DNA from: Cytophagales bacterium
Lineage (GTDB): Bacteria > Bacteroidota > Bacteroidia > Cytophagales > UBA9547
Direction of reading: 5' to 3'
Assembly (NCBI GenBank): GCA_014376535.1
Contig: JACMRH010000019.1
Location: 1-35,166 of the forward strand
Length of the DNA stretch: 35,166 bases
The notes below the pieces were generated by a model. The model saw nothing but the letters and a program-made list of their open reading frames with translations. It made no database searches and was not told where the DNA came from. Positions 27,150 through 35,117 of the stretch are shown here, piece by piece; positions within the stretch are counted from its first letter, which is position 1; each line of letters begins with the position of its first letter. The position numbers were made by a program, and so were the translations under genes.

Positions 27150-27179
27150 AGTTAGCGCAGGTTTGCAACCCGTGTCCGC
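27150..27179 (+). repeat. REP-like hairpin repeat, copy 2
   Basis: Same orientation as copy 1, 69 bases after its end. It runs from AGTTAGCGCAG to ACCCGTGTCCGC. The hairpin is weaker here (GGTT-tgc-AACC), but the downstream second hairpin is stronger (GCAAG-ag-CTTGC). Both copies therefore show the same two-hairpin layout with different stem sequences, which suggests that the fold, not just the sequence, is kept. No T-run follows, so it is not an intrinsic terminator. Confidence 0.65.
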
Positions 27180-27248
27180 TTGAGCAAGAGCTTGCATTAT
27201 AATGTGACCATTTACAATAAACTATCACAACCTTCTTGGTATTTATTC

Positions 27249-27256
27249 TATTTTTG
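27249..27256 (+). promoter_or_regulatory. Candidate -7 promoter element for the second machine operon
   Basis: TATTTTTG matches the Bacteroidota -7 consensus TAnnTTTG and ends 17 bases before the ATG of the major pseudopilin, after a 228-base gene-free stretch. A TTTG-type -33 element at the usual distance is not clear. If used, it would let the major pseudopilin and the genes to 35019 be transcribed apart from the cargo block. Confidence 0.4.
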
Positions 27257-27273
27257 TAATTAGAATTAAGTAA

Positions 27274-27687
27274 ATGAAAAATAGATTTTTAACGAAAAAA
27301 GTCAAAGCTTTTACACTTACTGAGCTTTTGGTTGTATTGGTTATTGTGGGTATCCTTGTACTGCTTGCGCTGCCAAATTTAATGCCCCTTATTTCTAAGG
27401 CTAAAAGCACAGAGGCAAAAGTGCAGTTGGAATTTTTATACACACAGGAGAAGAATTACTTTTTTGAACATTCAAAGTACAGCAATAACTTAGAGGACAT
27501 TGGATTTATACAGGAAAAGCTGGTAAGCGAAGAAGGAAGGGCAAATTATAGAATAGAAATCGCTACATCTGCCCAAACAACATTTCTGGCTAAAGCCACT
27601 TCAGTTACCGATTTTGATGGAGACGGAACTTTTAATGTTTGGGAAATAGACCAGGACAAAAATCTCAAGGAAACAATAAAGGATTAG
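27274..27687 (+). CDS. gspG: Major pseudopilin, GspG-like
   Basis: A 137-residue prepilin: basic leader to Ala12, then FTLTELLVVLVIVGILVLLALP with Glu17 at +5, and the PNLMPLISKAKSTEAKVQLE helix usual in GspG/PilE proteins. The predicted -1 residue is Ala, not Gly. The C-terminal domain ends with DFDGDGTFNVWEIDQDKN, a D-x-D-x-D-G loop that probably binds calcium, as GspG does in classical T2SS. Length is typical. It is the first gene of the second machine block, four bases before the prepilin peptidase, and has a candidate promoter just upstream. It would polymerise into the piston-like pseudopilus. Confidence 0.88.
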   Translation: MKNRFLTKKVKAFTLTELLVVLVIVGILVLLALPNLMPLISKAKSTEAKVQLEFLYTQEKNYFFEHSKYSNNLEDIGFIQEKLVSEEGRANYRIEIATSAQTTFLAKATSVTDFDGDGTFNVWEIDQDKNLKETIKD

Positions 27688-27691
27688 TGTT

Positions 27692-28216
27692 TTGCACTTA
27701 TTTTTTTTAATATCCGGCATTATAATACTTTTCCTCATCGCCATTGAAGATTTTAGGTTCAGGGCAGTGTCCTGGTGGTTGTTTCCCTTGTTGTTTCTGA
27801 TACTATCAGCTCAAATAATTTATTCAATCCATTGGCTTAACTGGTTGCAGATTTTATTCGTAAACCTGGTATTTGTTGTCCTTCAACTTTTACTGGTTAC
27901 CTGCTATTTTTCACTAAAATTCAGGCGTTGGACCCTCATTACCACTGAACTTTTAGGGTTGGGAGATATTTTATTTCTGTTATGTCTCGGTGGGGCCATG
28001 GCAACTCCCTTTTATGTACTTTTTTATATAGTCAGTTTGGTTTTATCTCTTGTCCTGGTAATTATATTGCCTTTTTTAAAAAGAAATGGAATTCCCTTGG
28101 CAGGTCTGCAAGCGTTATTTTTTATTGTTTTGTTGTTAATCTCCTTTTTTAAATCATACGATCTTGCAGATGAAACACAATTGTTTCGGTTATTTCCAGC
28201 TTCTCTATTTAGTTGA
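27692..28216 (+). CDS. Short type IV prepilin peptidase (A24 family), GspO/PilD-like
   Basis: A 174-residue, highly hydrophobic protein with about five or six membrane helices. It carries both aspartates of the A24 aspartyl peptidases: Asp20 in IEDFRFRAVS (the D-x-x-x-x-x motif after the first helix) and Asp92 in GLGD (27956-27967). It lacks the cytosolic Cys-rich N-terminal domain that carries the N-methyltransferase function in PilD/GspO, so it is a peptidase-only form. The start is TTG; the next Met is past the first catalytic residue. It lies four bases after its likely main substrate and would also process the two minor pseudopilins. Confidence 0.88.
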   Translation: MHLFFLISGIIILFLIAIEDFRFRAVSWWLFPLLFLILSAQIIYSIHWLNWLQILFVNLVFVVLQLLLVTCYFSLKFRRWTLITTELLGLGDILFLLCLGGAMATPFYVLFYIVSLVLSLVLVIILPFLKRNGIPLAGLQALFFIVLLLISFFKSYDLADETQLFRLFPASLFS

Positions 28217-28252
28217 TAATGTTTTAATTATCTTGATTACCAAACACGAAAG

Positions 28253-29683
28253 ATGCTTCAAGATTTTATCCCACGAACCGAAGTTTTGCAAATTATTACT
28301 GCAGACCAGGCATGGCACTATAAAATAATTCCTAAAGAGAAAAGTCCGAAATTATTCAGTTTCTATATAGACAAAAGTTCTGATAGACAATCTACTCTGG
28401 ATGAGTTGGAGATTTTATTCGGCATATCTGTTGAATTGTATCCGGAAGACTCTGAAGTATTAAGTAAAGCCTTGAGAATGCATTATCGCCAGGCAGAATC
28501 AAGAATAGAAAGTCAGAACCAAAATGAATATAAGGGCGATTCGGATAATTTTCTCTCTAATCTGATTGCTGAGGCCAAAAAATTAAGAAGTAGCGACATC
28601 CATATAGAAACCTATGAGGCTAAATGTAGGGTAAGAATAAGGATAGATGGCCTTATGGTTGAACGCTACAAGCTGGACAAAGCAGACTATCCTACTTTGG
28701 TAAATAAGATTAAAATTATGGCCAATCTTGATATCGCAGAAAAGCGATTGCCACAGGATGGTCGTATTTTCTTCTCCTATCAAAATATAAAATTTGACAT
28801 TAGGGTTTCTGTATTGCCAACTCTTCATGGAGAAAAAGTTGTTTTAAGACTATTAAGTAACGATTCATCTAATCTTGATATCAATAAGGTTGGGTTTTCT
28901 AAATTTGATTTAGAGAACTATTTGGAAGGAATAAAACGCCCAAACGGAATTTTGCTTATAAGCGGGCCAACTGGTTCTGGCAAGACGACCACACTTTACT
29001 CTACGCTTAAATTATTAAACAAGGAATCGAGAAATATACTTACCATAGAGGATCCTATTGAATACACCTTGGAAGGTGTAAATCAGGTTCAGTTGAAGGA
29101 GAGCATTGGGCTTACATTTGGAAGTGCATTGAGAACTTTTTTGCGGCAGGACCCTGACATTATTATGGTCGGAGAAATTAGGGACCCGGACACAGCTAAT
29201 ATGGCTATCAGAGCAGCATTGACCGGCCACCTTGTTCTGTCAACCATCCATACAAATTCTGCCTGGGGTACAATTTCCAGGTTGATTGATATGGGAATTC
29301 CACCTTTTTTAGTCGCAAATACTTTAAACACAAGTGTGGCCCAAAGATTAATTCGATTACTATGTCCTCATTGTGCTGAAAAGGAAGAGTTCTCAGAAAA
29401 ATTATATCCCCGTCAATTTAAACCTTACAGAATTGTGAATTATCATTTTCTTCCTAAAGGTTGCGACCACTGTTACTATACAGGTTACAAAGGAAGAAAG
29501 GCTGTATATGAGGTTATTCCGATAGATTTTGATTTGGCGAATTGTATAAAAAACGGCATTTTCGATGTCGCAAAACTTCTTGCGGACCGTGGAATAAAAA
29601 CATTGGCAGAAAATTCTTTTGAATTATTTGAAAATGGTAGCACCAGTCTGGAAGAAATTTACTCACTTCTGTTAAATGATTAA
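28253..29683 (+). CDS. gspE: Type II secretion assembly ATPase GspE
   Basis: A 476-residue GspE/PilB ATPase that powers pseudopilus assembly from the cytoplasmic side. Seen in order: a short N1-like domain, the SSDIHIETYEAKCRVRIRID region, PQDGR, Walker A GPTGSGKT at 238-245 (Lys244), the Asp box TIEDPIEYTLEGVNQV, Walker B DPDIIMVGEIRD at 300-311 (Glu308), the His box GHLVLSTIHTN, and the tetracysteine zinc site C371-P-H-C374 and C404-D-H-C407. All key residues are present. It is a little shorter than classical GspE because of a reduced N-terminal domain. It is the only assembly-type ATPase here and no PilT-like retraction ATPase is present, which favours secretion over twitching. Confidence 0.96.
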   Translation: MLQDFIPRTEVLQIITADQAWHYKIIPKEKSPKLFSFYIDKSSDRQSTLDELEILFGISVELYPEDSEVLSKALRMHYRQAESRIESQNQNEYKGDSDNFLSNLIAEAKKLRSSDIHIETYEAKCRVRIRIDGLMVERYKLDKADYPTLVNKIKIMANLDIAEKRLPQDGRIFFSYQNIKFDIRVSVLPTLHGEKVVLRLLSNDSSNLDINKVGFSKFDLENYLEGIKRPNGILLISGPTGSGKTTTLYSTLKLLNKESRNILTIEDPIEYTLEGVNQVQLKESIGLTFGSALRTFLRQDPDIIMVGEIRDPDTANMAIRAALTGHLVLSTIHTNSAWGTISRLIDMGIPPFLVANTLNTSVAQRLIRLLCPHCAEKEEFSEKLYPRQFKPYRIVNYHFLPKGCDHCYYTGYKGRKAVYEVIPIDFDLANCIKNGIFDVAKLLADRGIKTLAENSFELFENGSTSLEEIYSLLLND

Positions 29684-29693
29684 TAGTTAAATA

Positions 29694-31826
29694 GTGGATA
29701 TTTTATGTTACCCTTTTAAGCAATTGGTATTGAGAACAAAATTTATTAAATTTGACACCCAACTCTATCCAAACTTGACTTTTACGGATTATTTTATCCT
29801 GTTTTATCGCTACATTTCTTGCAAAAAAGCAATCGGGATATTAATACTTCTTGTTATTATATTTAGTAGCAATAATAAAATTTTTGCCCAAACTCAGGTA
29901 GATACTTCAGATGTTATATTAGGTTCAGAACAAGACCGATTCTTGATTCTTGAAAAAAAATTAAGAAGACTCTCAAAAAATGAAGTTCCTGGCTTAAAGG
30001 ACGTTGTAGATTTCTCGGTATCAGGCGTGTCCATACAGGAATTCCTTCGTGGATTAGCCGAATCAAATAACCTGAATATTAGTGTAGATCCATCATTATC
30101 AATAAGAATTGTTAATAATTTTACCAATGAGCGCGTTTTAAATATTCTGATATTTCTATGTAAAGAGTATGATTTAGATATTCGTTTTGTAGGGAGTATA
30201 ATGTCTTTCTACAAATTCACTCCCCTTCCAACACCATTTGTAATACCTCCGCCAAAAGAGATTTCCATAACCTATAACAGTTACAGTGATAAACTACATC
30301 TTGATTTAAAGGGAGATTCTCTTTACAAGGTTGCTAAGAAAATTACCCAGGTTTCTAAAAAGAACGTCGTGTTGGCAAATGGGATAGATTTCAGGGTAAT
30401 TGGTGTGTATATTGAAGATATGCCTTTCGAATCTGCTTTAGATAAAATGGCATATTCAAATAAGCTTAGGGTTGTAAAAACAGCTGATAATTTTTATTTA
30501 CTTGAACCTTTAGAAGAAAATGGGGTTGCTCAATCAAACAATCAAGGAAGGAATAAAAACAAACAATTAACCCAGATACCAAATAGCTATACCAATAATT
30601 CTTCAGGTAATGTAAATGGGCAGGGAGCAGGTAATTATGATTTTGAAGTTGAGTACGATAGTATTGCTAATAAGCAGTATATCTCTATTGATGCTGACAA
30701 TGCCCCTATATCAGATATCATCAAAGATGTATCAAAGGAAACACATTTAAATTATTTTATGTTTTCTGAGCCTAAAGGCAATACAACCCTTAATGTAAAG
30801 AAGCTTAGTTATGATGAAGTCCTTTCAATTTTGTTACAGGGAACAGAGCATACTTATAAAAAGACAAACGATATATTTCTTATTGGAGATAGAATGCTTG
30901 AGGGTTTGAGAAATACAAGTGTTATGCAACTGCAAAACCGCTCAGCAGAAATCATTTTGGAAAATATTCCAGGCGATCTCAAAAAGGGAGTAGATATAAA
31001 ACTATTTAAGGAGTTAAACAGTCTTATAATGAGTGGTTCAAATCCACAAATTAACGACATAATATCATTTGTAAAACAAGTAGACAAAGTTGTTCCGGTA
31101 ATACATATTGAAGTTTTACTTGTTAACGTAAACAGGACCCATACAGTAAAAACTGGAATATCGGCAGGCCTTGATTCAAGTAAAAGAACAGGTGGTTCAC
31201 TATTTCCTGGATTTGATTTCACTTTTGGATCAGCCTCAGTTAATACCTTATTATCCCAGATGGGAACGGGAAATGTTTTCAATTTAGGAAAGGTGACACC
31301 TAATTTTTATGTAAGTCTTAGTGCACTTGAACAAAACGGAAATATCAATGTTCAATCAACTCCTAAACTTTCGACTTTAAACTCTCATGAAGCAAGCCTA
31401 AAAATTGGTAGTAAAAGATATTACGAATTGGCTACACAAAATACACTTGGATCACTTACCCCAACTATAACCAGAACAGTTCAATACAACCAGGTAGAGG
31501 CTAATTTATCTATTAAAATTACACCAACTGTATCGGGAGATGAACAGATTACTTTAGATATAGAAGTTGAGGTTTCGGATTTTACAGATATTCCTCCACA
31601 GGGTCCTCCTCCCACAAATACCAGTGCTTTCAAATCTATGATTAGAGTGAGAAACGAAGAGATGGTTGTATTAGGAGGCTTGGAAAGATTAGAGAAAAGG
31701 GACCAGGGAAGTGGAGTGCCATTACTTTCAAGAATACCTGTTATAAAATGGGTGTTTAGCAGCCGTGTAAGAACACGAACCAAAACTAAGCAGTTGGTTT
31801 TTATCCGACCAACAATAATTTATTAG
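29694..31826 (+). CDS. gspD: Outer-membrane secretin GspD/PilQ-like
   Basis: A 710-residue secretin, the multimeric outer-membrane channel. The N-terminal export signal is KKAIGILILLVIIFSS at about residues 44-60, ending KIFAQ. The first STN/N0-type domain is around SIQEFLRGLAESNNLNISVD, with a second similar unit at SALDKMAYSNKLRVV and a third at ISDIIKDVSKETHLNYFMF. The secretin core begins at IHIEVLLVNVNR, includes INVQSTPKLSTLN, and ends with the signature VPLLSRIPVIKWVF (from Val675) and KQLVFIRPTII. The GTG start at 29694 leaves about 43 residues before the signal; TTG codons downstream, such as the one near 29776, could be the true start. It lies ten bases after GspE and one base before GspL. 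Confidence 0.92.
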   Translation: MDILCYPFKQLVLRTKFIKFDTQLYPNLTFTDYFILFYRYISCKKAIGILILLVIIFSSNNKIFAQTQVDTSDVILGSEQDRFLILEKKLRRLSKNEVPGLKDVVDFSVSGVSIQEFLRGLAESNNLNISVDPSLSIRIVNNFTNERVLNILIFLCKEYDLDIRFVGSIMSFYKFTPLPTPFVIPPPKEISITYNSYSDKLHLDLKGDSLYKVAKKITQVSKKNVVLANGIDFRVIGVYIEDMPFESALDKMAYSNKLRVVKTADNFYLLEPLEENGVAQSNNQGRNKNKQLTQIPNSYTNNSSGNVNGQGAGNYDFEVEYDSIANKQYISIDADNAPISDIIKDVSKETHLNYFMFSEPKGNTTLNVKKLSYDEVLSILLQGTEHTYKKTNDIFLIGDRMLEGLRNTSVMQLQNRSAEIILENIPGDLKKGVDIKLFKELNSLIMSGSNPQINDIISFVKQVDKVVPVIHIEVLLVNVNRTHTVKTGISAGLDSSKRTGGSLFPGFDFTFGSASVNTLLSQMGTGNVFNLGKVTPNFYVSLSALEQNGNINVQSTPKLSTLNSHEASLKIGSKRYYELATQNTLGSLTPTITRTVQYNQVEANLSIKITPTVSGDEQITLDIEVEVSDFTDIPPQGPPPTNTSAFKSMIRVRNEEMVVLGGLERLEKRDQGSGVPLLSRIPVIKWVFSSRVRTRTKTKQLVFIRPTIIY

Positions 31827-31827
31827 C

Positions 31828-33030
31828 GTGATCCGTTTCCTGCCAAATAGTATAAAAGGCTTAAGCCTGGTAGCAGGAGCCGAAATCATACTAACTGATG
31901 AAGGTTACCATATACAGTTTGCGCTGCTGGAAAAAAGAAAGGGTAATGTTAAAATTCTCAAAAGCCAAGTTAACATTGTAAACTATTTAGAGCTTAAATA
32001 CTTGATTGATAAGGAAATACCGATTGCAGTTTCCATTTCAGGGAAGGGTATTTTACATAAGAAGGTAGAGAAAACAGAATTGTCTCCTTCTCAACTACTT
32101 TCACAAATAATACCAAATGCAAAATCTTCTGAGTTTTATTTACAACTAACCGGATTTGTTCTATCGATTATTCGAAAATCTGTTTTGGAGGAATTACTTC
32201 TGGAGTTTGATAAAGTAGGTCTTAATATTATATCTATTTCCCTCGGAGGACTGCCAATAAAGTCAATTCTGCCATTATTAGATACACAGGATTCAGAAAT
32301 ATTACATGTTTGCAACCATACAATTCAATTTAAATCGGATGAAGTTGTATCATATGAATATGACAAAAACAACTTGCAGGATCTTGAATACACTACAATT
32401 GGAACAGACAAAGTACAATCAAAATTAATTGCTGCTTATTCCTGTGCATTTCAACAATTTTTGAATTTACAGATTGAGATCCAAAACCCTACATTAACTT
32501 TAAAAAGAGATGAGTTTATAAGCAAAGGTGTTTTTAAAAAAATCGCATTTGGTGCTTTAGGATTCTTTTTTTTTGTTCTTCTGGTCAATTTTGTAGTGTT
32601 TAGCATAACATCGGCAGAGTCCTCTAAATTAATGGTAGCCTATGATTTGCACCAGGATCATTTAGAGTTACTTAATAAATTGCAAAAAGAGGTTAAAGAA
32701 AAAGAAAGATTTTTCCAAAATGAAGGTTGGTTGCATATATCTAAATCTTCATACTATTCAGATAGGATCGCTGCTTCTGTACCAGCATCTGTGTTGTTAA
32801 AAACGTTGACTATTAATCCTGCAAATGAACTGGAAAGTCGAAATTTAAGAAAGCAGATATTTGATGATAACTTAATTATAATTACAGGTTCCTGTAATCA
32901 TCCTATTGATTTAAATGGGTGGATTAGTAAATTAAAAGATTTTTCATGGGTCAAAAAGGTAAATGTTGAAACTTACCAATTTGATTCGGGACAAAAAGCA
33001 GGTAATTTCAAAATTGAAGTACAATTCTAA
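31828..33030 (+). CDS. GspL-like inner-membrane assembly protein (PilM-PilN fusion layout)
   Basis: A 400-residue single-pass protein: a cytoplasmic domain of about 235 residues, a membrane helix at about 238-260 (IAFGALGFFFFVLLVNFVVF), a helical linker (LELLNKLQKEVKEKERFF) and a periplasmic ferredoxin-like domain (VLLKTLTINPA, LIIITGSCNHPIDLNGWISK). This is the layout of GspL, equivalent to fused PilM and PilN, which recruits GspE to the membrane. The cytoplasmic part shows little of the actin-like ATP-binding motifs of PilM. The start is GTG, one base after the secretin stop. The assignment rests on topology, size and position. Confidence 0.78.
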   Translation: MIRFLPNSIKGLSLVAGAEIILTDEGYHIQFALLEKRKGNVKILKSQVNIVNYLELKYLIDKEIPIAVSISGKGILHKKVEKTELSPSQLLSQIIPNAKSSEFYLQLTGFVLSIIRKSVLEELLLEFDKVGLNIISISLGGLPIKSILPLLDTQDSEILHVCNHTIQFKSDEVVSYEYDKNNLQDLEYTTIGTDKVQSKLIAAYSCAFQQFLNLQIEIQNPTLTLKRDEFISKGVFKKIAFGALGFFFFVLLVNFVVFSITSAESSKLMVAYDLHQDHLELLNKLQKEVKEKERFFQNEGWLHISKSSYYSDRIAASVPASVLLKTLTINPANELESRNLRKQIFDDNLIIITGSCNHPIDLNGWISKLKDFSWVKKVNVETYQFDSGQKAGNFKIEVQF

Positions 33031-33038
33031 ATACTAAT

Positions 33039-33572
33039 ATGTTAGATAATTTAACATACAGAAAAAGGAATGAATATTTATTTATAATTATAATTATTTT
33101 TTTTATTCTAATTTATCCACTTTCAATAAGTAAAACAGTTGATTTGGTAAGAAATAATATAGAATTAAAAATACAATTAGAGAAGGCTAATAACGCACCT
33201 AAACAAATTGAATTATTAGAAAAAAAACTTAATGATTATGAAACTAAATTAGGTTTTTTTGTTGTAGAAGATAATGACAATCAGGAATATCTGGTACGTT
33301 TAGCAAATGAGTTCTGCCAACAGAACCAACTTATTTTACGTGAGGTGCCCGAGCACATTTTGGAGCAAGAAAATGGATTGGAAATAATCACAACAAGAAT
33401 AACTGTTCAAGGTGAATTCAGAAATTTGCTAAAATTTCTATATTATTTTGAAAAAAGCAAAATTTCAAGAATTGCTTCGGTTAAATATGAAAAATCAGAA
33501 GATTATAAAACCAGAAAGACGTATTTGGCGATGCATCTTTTGCTACAAAATATAAAAATTGTTAGTCCATGA
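33039..33572 (+). CDS. GspM/PilO-like inner-membrane assembly protein
   Basis: A 177-residue protein with one membrane helix at about residues 13-29 (LFIIIIIFFILIYPLSI), a coiled-coil (IELKIQLEKANNAPKQIELLEKKL) and a small alpha/beta domain (ITVQGEFRNLLKFLYYFEKS), which is the usual GspM/PilO layout and contains the PilO-like G-x-[FY]-x-x-L-x-x-F-L element. It follows GspL after eight bases and overlaps the next gene by four (ATGA). With GspL it would form the inner-membrane scaffold. Confidence 0.82.
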   Translation: MLDNLTYRKRNEYLFIIIIIFFILIYPLSISKTVDLVRNNIELKIQLEKANNAPKQIELLEKKLNDYETKLGFFVVEDNDNQEYLVRLANEFCQQNQLILREVPEHILEQENGLEIITTRITVQGEFRNLLKFLYYFEKSKISRIASVKYEKSEDYKTRKTYLAMHLLLQNIKIVSP

Positions 33573-34531
33573 AAAAAATCTATTTTGTAACCCTGCTCTT
33601 TTACTGTCTTTTTGGATGTCGAGAGGTTCTGGAAAAAGATATTGGCAACACTGAAGTTGAACTGATATCTCCACCTGATCAATTTAGAAGTGAAGTTCTA
33701 AATCAGACTTTTTACTGGAAAAAACTTGATGGTGCAAGTTCATACCGAATACAGATAGTTACACCTAGTTTTGCGCCAGATTCTATGATTGTAATTGTTG
33801 ATAGCGTTACAAAAAAAACACATTTAACAAAATCTCTGCCTTTTGGTAAGAAATTTCAATGGAGAGTTTTAGCGATTAATGGAGGATATGATTCAAGGTT
33901 CACCTTGCCAAGAAACTTATTTATTGATAGTTCAGCAAACTTGTCCATTCAAATTGTTGAAAGAGTTTCCCCATTAAAAAATATTTACTTAAACAAGGAT
34001 AAATTATTGGTTCCTTTTTCATGGACCTCATTGCCCCAGGCACAAGGTTATTATTTTACCATAGACAGTAGTGGAACTGATGTTTATGGACCCATTAAGG
34101 TCAATGGAAATACAAGTTCCTTTAAATTTAAGAATGAGTCACAATATTCGTGGAATATTGTTGGATATAATCAAACAAGTTACAGTAACAAAAGTCAAGA
34201 AAAGTTTTTTGTTAATGTTGATCTTACCCTTCCAAAATGCACATTGACTTCACCTGCAGATAATATTTCTGTTAGGGATAGCAGTGTTAATCTATTATGG
34301 ACAAGTAGTGACCTGCCAATATATTCCGGAATAAAAGGGCACTATTTATTTGTTTATGATTCCACAAACTCTAGAGCTTACTTGGATTACAATGGCAAAT
34401 TAAATTTAGGCAATAGTGAAAAGCTAAGTCTGCCTAAAATTAAATCCATACTAGCGTGGTATGTTATCGCAGAAGATTTTGCCGGAAATAAATACGCAAC
34501 ACCGACACGAAAAATTCTTGTTGATAAATGA
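33569..34531 (+). CDS. Fn3-like lipoprotein within the secretion operon
   Basis: A 320-residue lipoprotein: type II signal peptide with lipobox L-F-G-C and lipidated Cys17, followed by three similar beta domains, each with a W and a Y-x-x-x-I strand: YWKKLDGASSYRIQIVTP, FSWTSLPQAQGYYFTID, LLWTSSDLPIYSGIKGHYLF. These look like fibronectin type III domains. It overlaps both neighbours by four bases, so it is made in step with GspM and GspC. Classical T2SS often includes a lipoprotein pilotin (GspS) for the secretin, but that is a small helical protein. This may be an outer-membrane partner of the secretin or a pseudopilus guide; its role is unknown. Confidence 0.75.
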   Translation: MKKIYFVTLLFYCLFGCREVLEKDIGNTEVELISPPDQFRSEVLNQTFYWKKLDGASSYRIQIVTPSFAPDSMIVIVDSVTKKTHLTKSLPFGKKFQWRVLAINGGYDSRFTLPRNLFIDSSANLSIQIVERVSPLKNIYLNKDKLLVPFSWTSLPQAQGYYFTIDSSGTDVYGPIKVNGNTSSFKFKNESQYSWNIVGYNQTSYSNKSQEKFFVNVDLTLPKCTLTSPADNISVRDSSVNLLWTSSDLPIYSGIKGHYLFVYDSTNSRAYLDYNGKLNLGNSEKLSLPKIKSILAWYVIAEDFAGNKYATPTRKILVDK

Positions 34532-35019
34532 AAAACAAGAACGTCACTTATTTTCTTGGAATATCAGTGCTGGTAGTATGGGGGCTGATTTTCTTTAGAT
34601 TTTTTAATTCAGAATCAGATGAGGATTTATCTCCAATTCAAACTAACAATCATTACACAAAGATTGATAAAAATGAAAAAGATACGTTTGAATTGATATT
34701 AAATTATAGAGATCCCTTTTTAGGGCAATTAGCAGAGATTAGGAACAATTCAGATGCTAACAGGAAAAATGACGGTAAAATAAAAAAATTAAAAACTACC
34801 AAACCGAAAGTAGTTATAGCGCCAATAGATTGGTCTTTTGTTTCATATCTTGGAACTATTTACGGTAAACAGAGTAAGAAAAAGCTGGCAATATTAAGAA
34901 TAAATGAAAGTGAAAAAATGGTAGGGAACAATGATAAAATAGGAGACTTGGTTATATTGAAAGTTGGAAAAGATTCAGTCCTCGTATCTTTTTTGGGTAA
35001 TAGAAAAGTTCTACGATAA
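34528..35019 (+). CDS. GspC/PilP-like clamp protein
   Basis: A 163-residue protein with one membrane helix at about residues 7-25 (YFLGISVLVVWGLIFFRF), a linker with a PilP-like ELILNYRDPFLGQL motif, a basic stretch (KKLKTTKPK) and a C-terminal homology-region-like domain: VSYLGTIYGKQSKKKLAILRI, KMVGNNDKIGDLVILKVGKD, VLVSFLGNRKVLR. GspC/PilP proteins link the inner-membrane platform to the first domain of the secretin. It overlaps the lipoprotein gene by four bases and is the last gene before the terminator. Confidence 0.83.
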   Translation: MKNKNVTYFLGISVLVVWGLIFFRFFNSESDEDLSPIQTNNHYTKIDKNEKDTFELILNYRDPFLGQLAEIRNNSDANRKNDGKIKKLKTTKPKVVIAPIDWSFVSYLGTIYGKQSKKKLAILRINESEKMVGNNDKIGDLVILKVGKDSVLVSFLGNRKVLR

Positions 35020-35079
35020 TAAAATTTTACTGACATCCGAGTTAAAAAGGTTGTGAGATAAAGAATCTTTGAATAATAC

Positions 35080-35117
35080 AAAAGGCGGAGCTGAAGATTT
35101 CAACTACCGCCTTTTTT
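35080..35117 (+). terminator. Intrinsic terminator closing the secretion operon
   Basis: The stem AAAAGGCGG (35080-35088) pairs with CCGCCTTTT (35107-35115) and runs into a T-run to 35117. Inside the loop TGAA and TTCA can pair as well, extending the structure. It lies 60 bases after the last stop codon. The A-run on the left flank could also allow weaker termination from the - strand. Confidence 0.88.

Noticed and set aside
26995..27228. A 77-residue - strand frame with GHGLQTCANW and GHGLQTRASW repeats
   Set aside because: It is the translation of the two REP-like repeats and overlaps the end of the DUF3592-like gene; the internal repeat reflects the DNA repeat, not a protein family.
396..35019. 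Type IV pilus for twitching motility
   Set aside because: No PilT-like retraction ATPase is present, and GspC- and GspG-like features with large secreted cargo fit type II secretion better. A pilus function cannot be fully excluded from this window.
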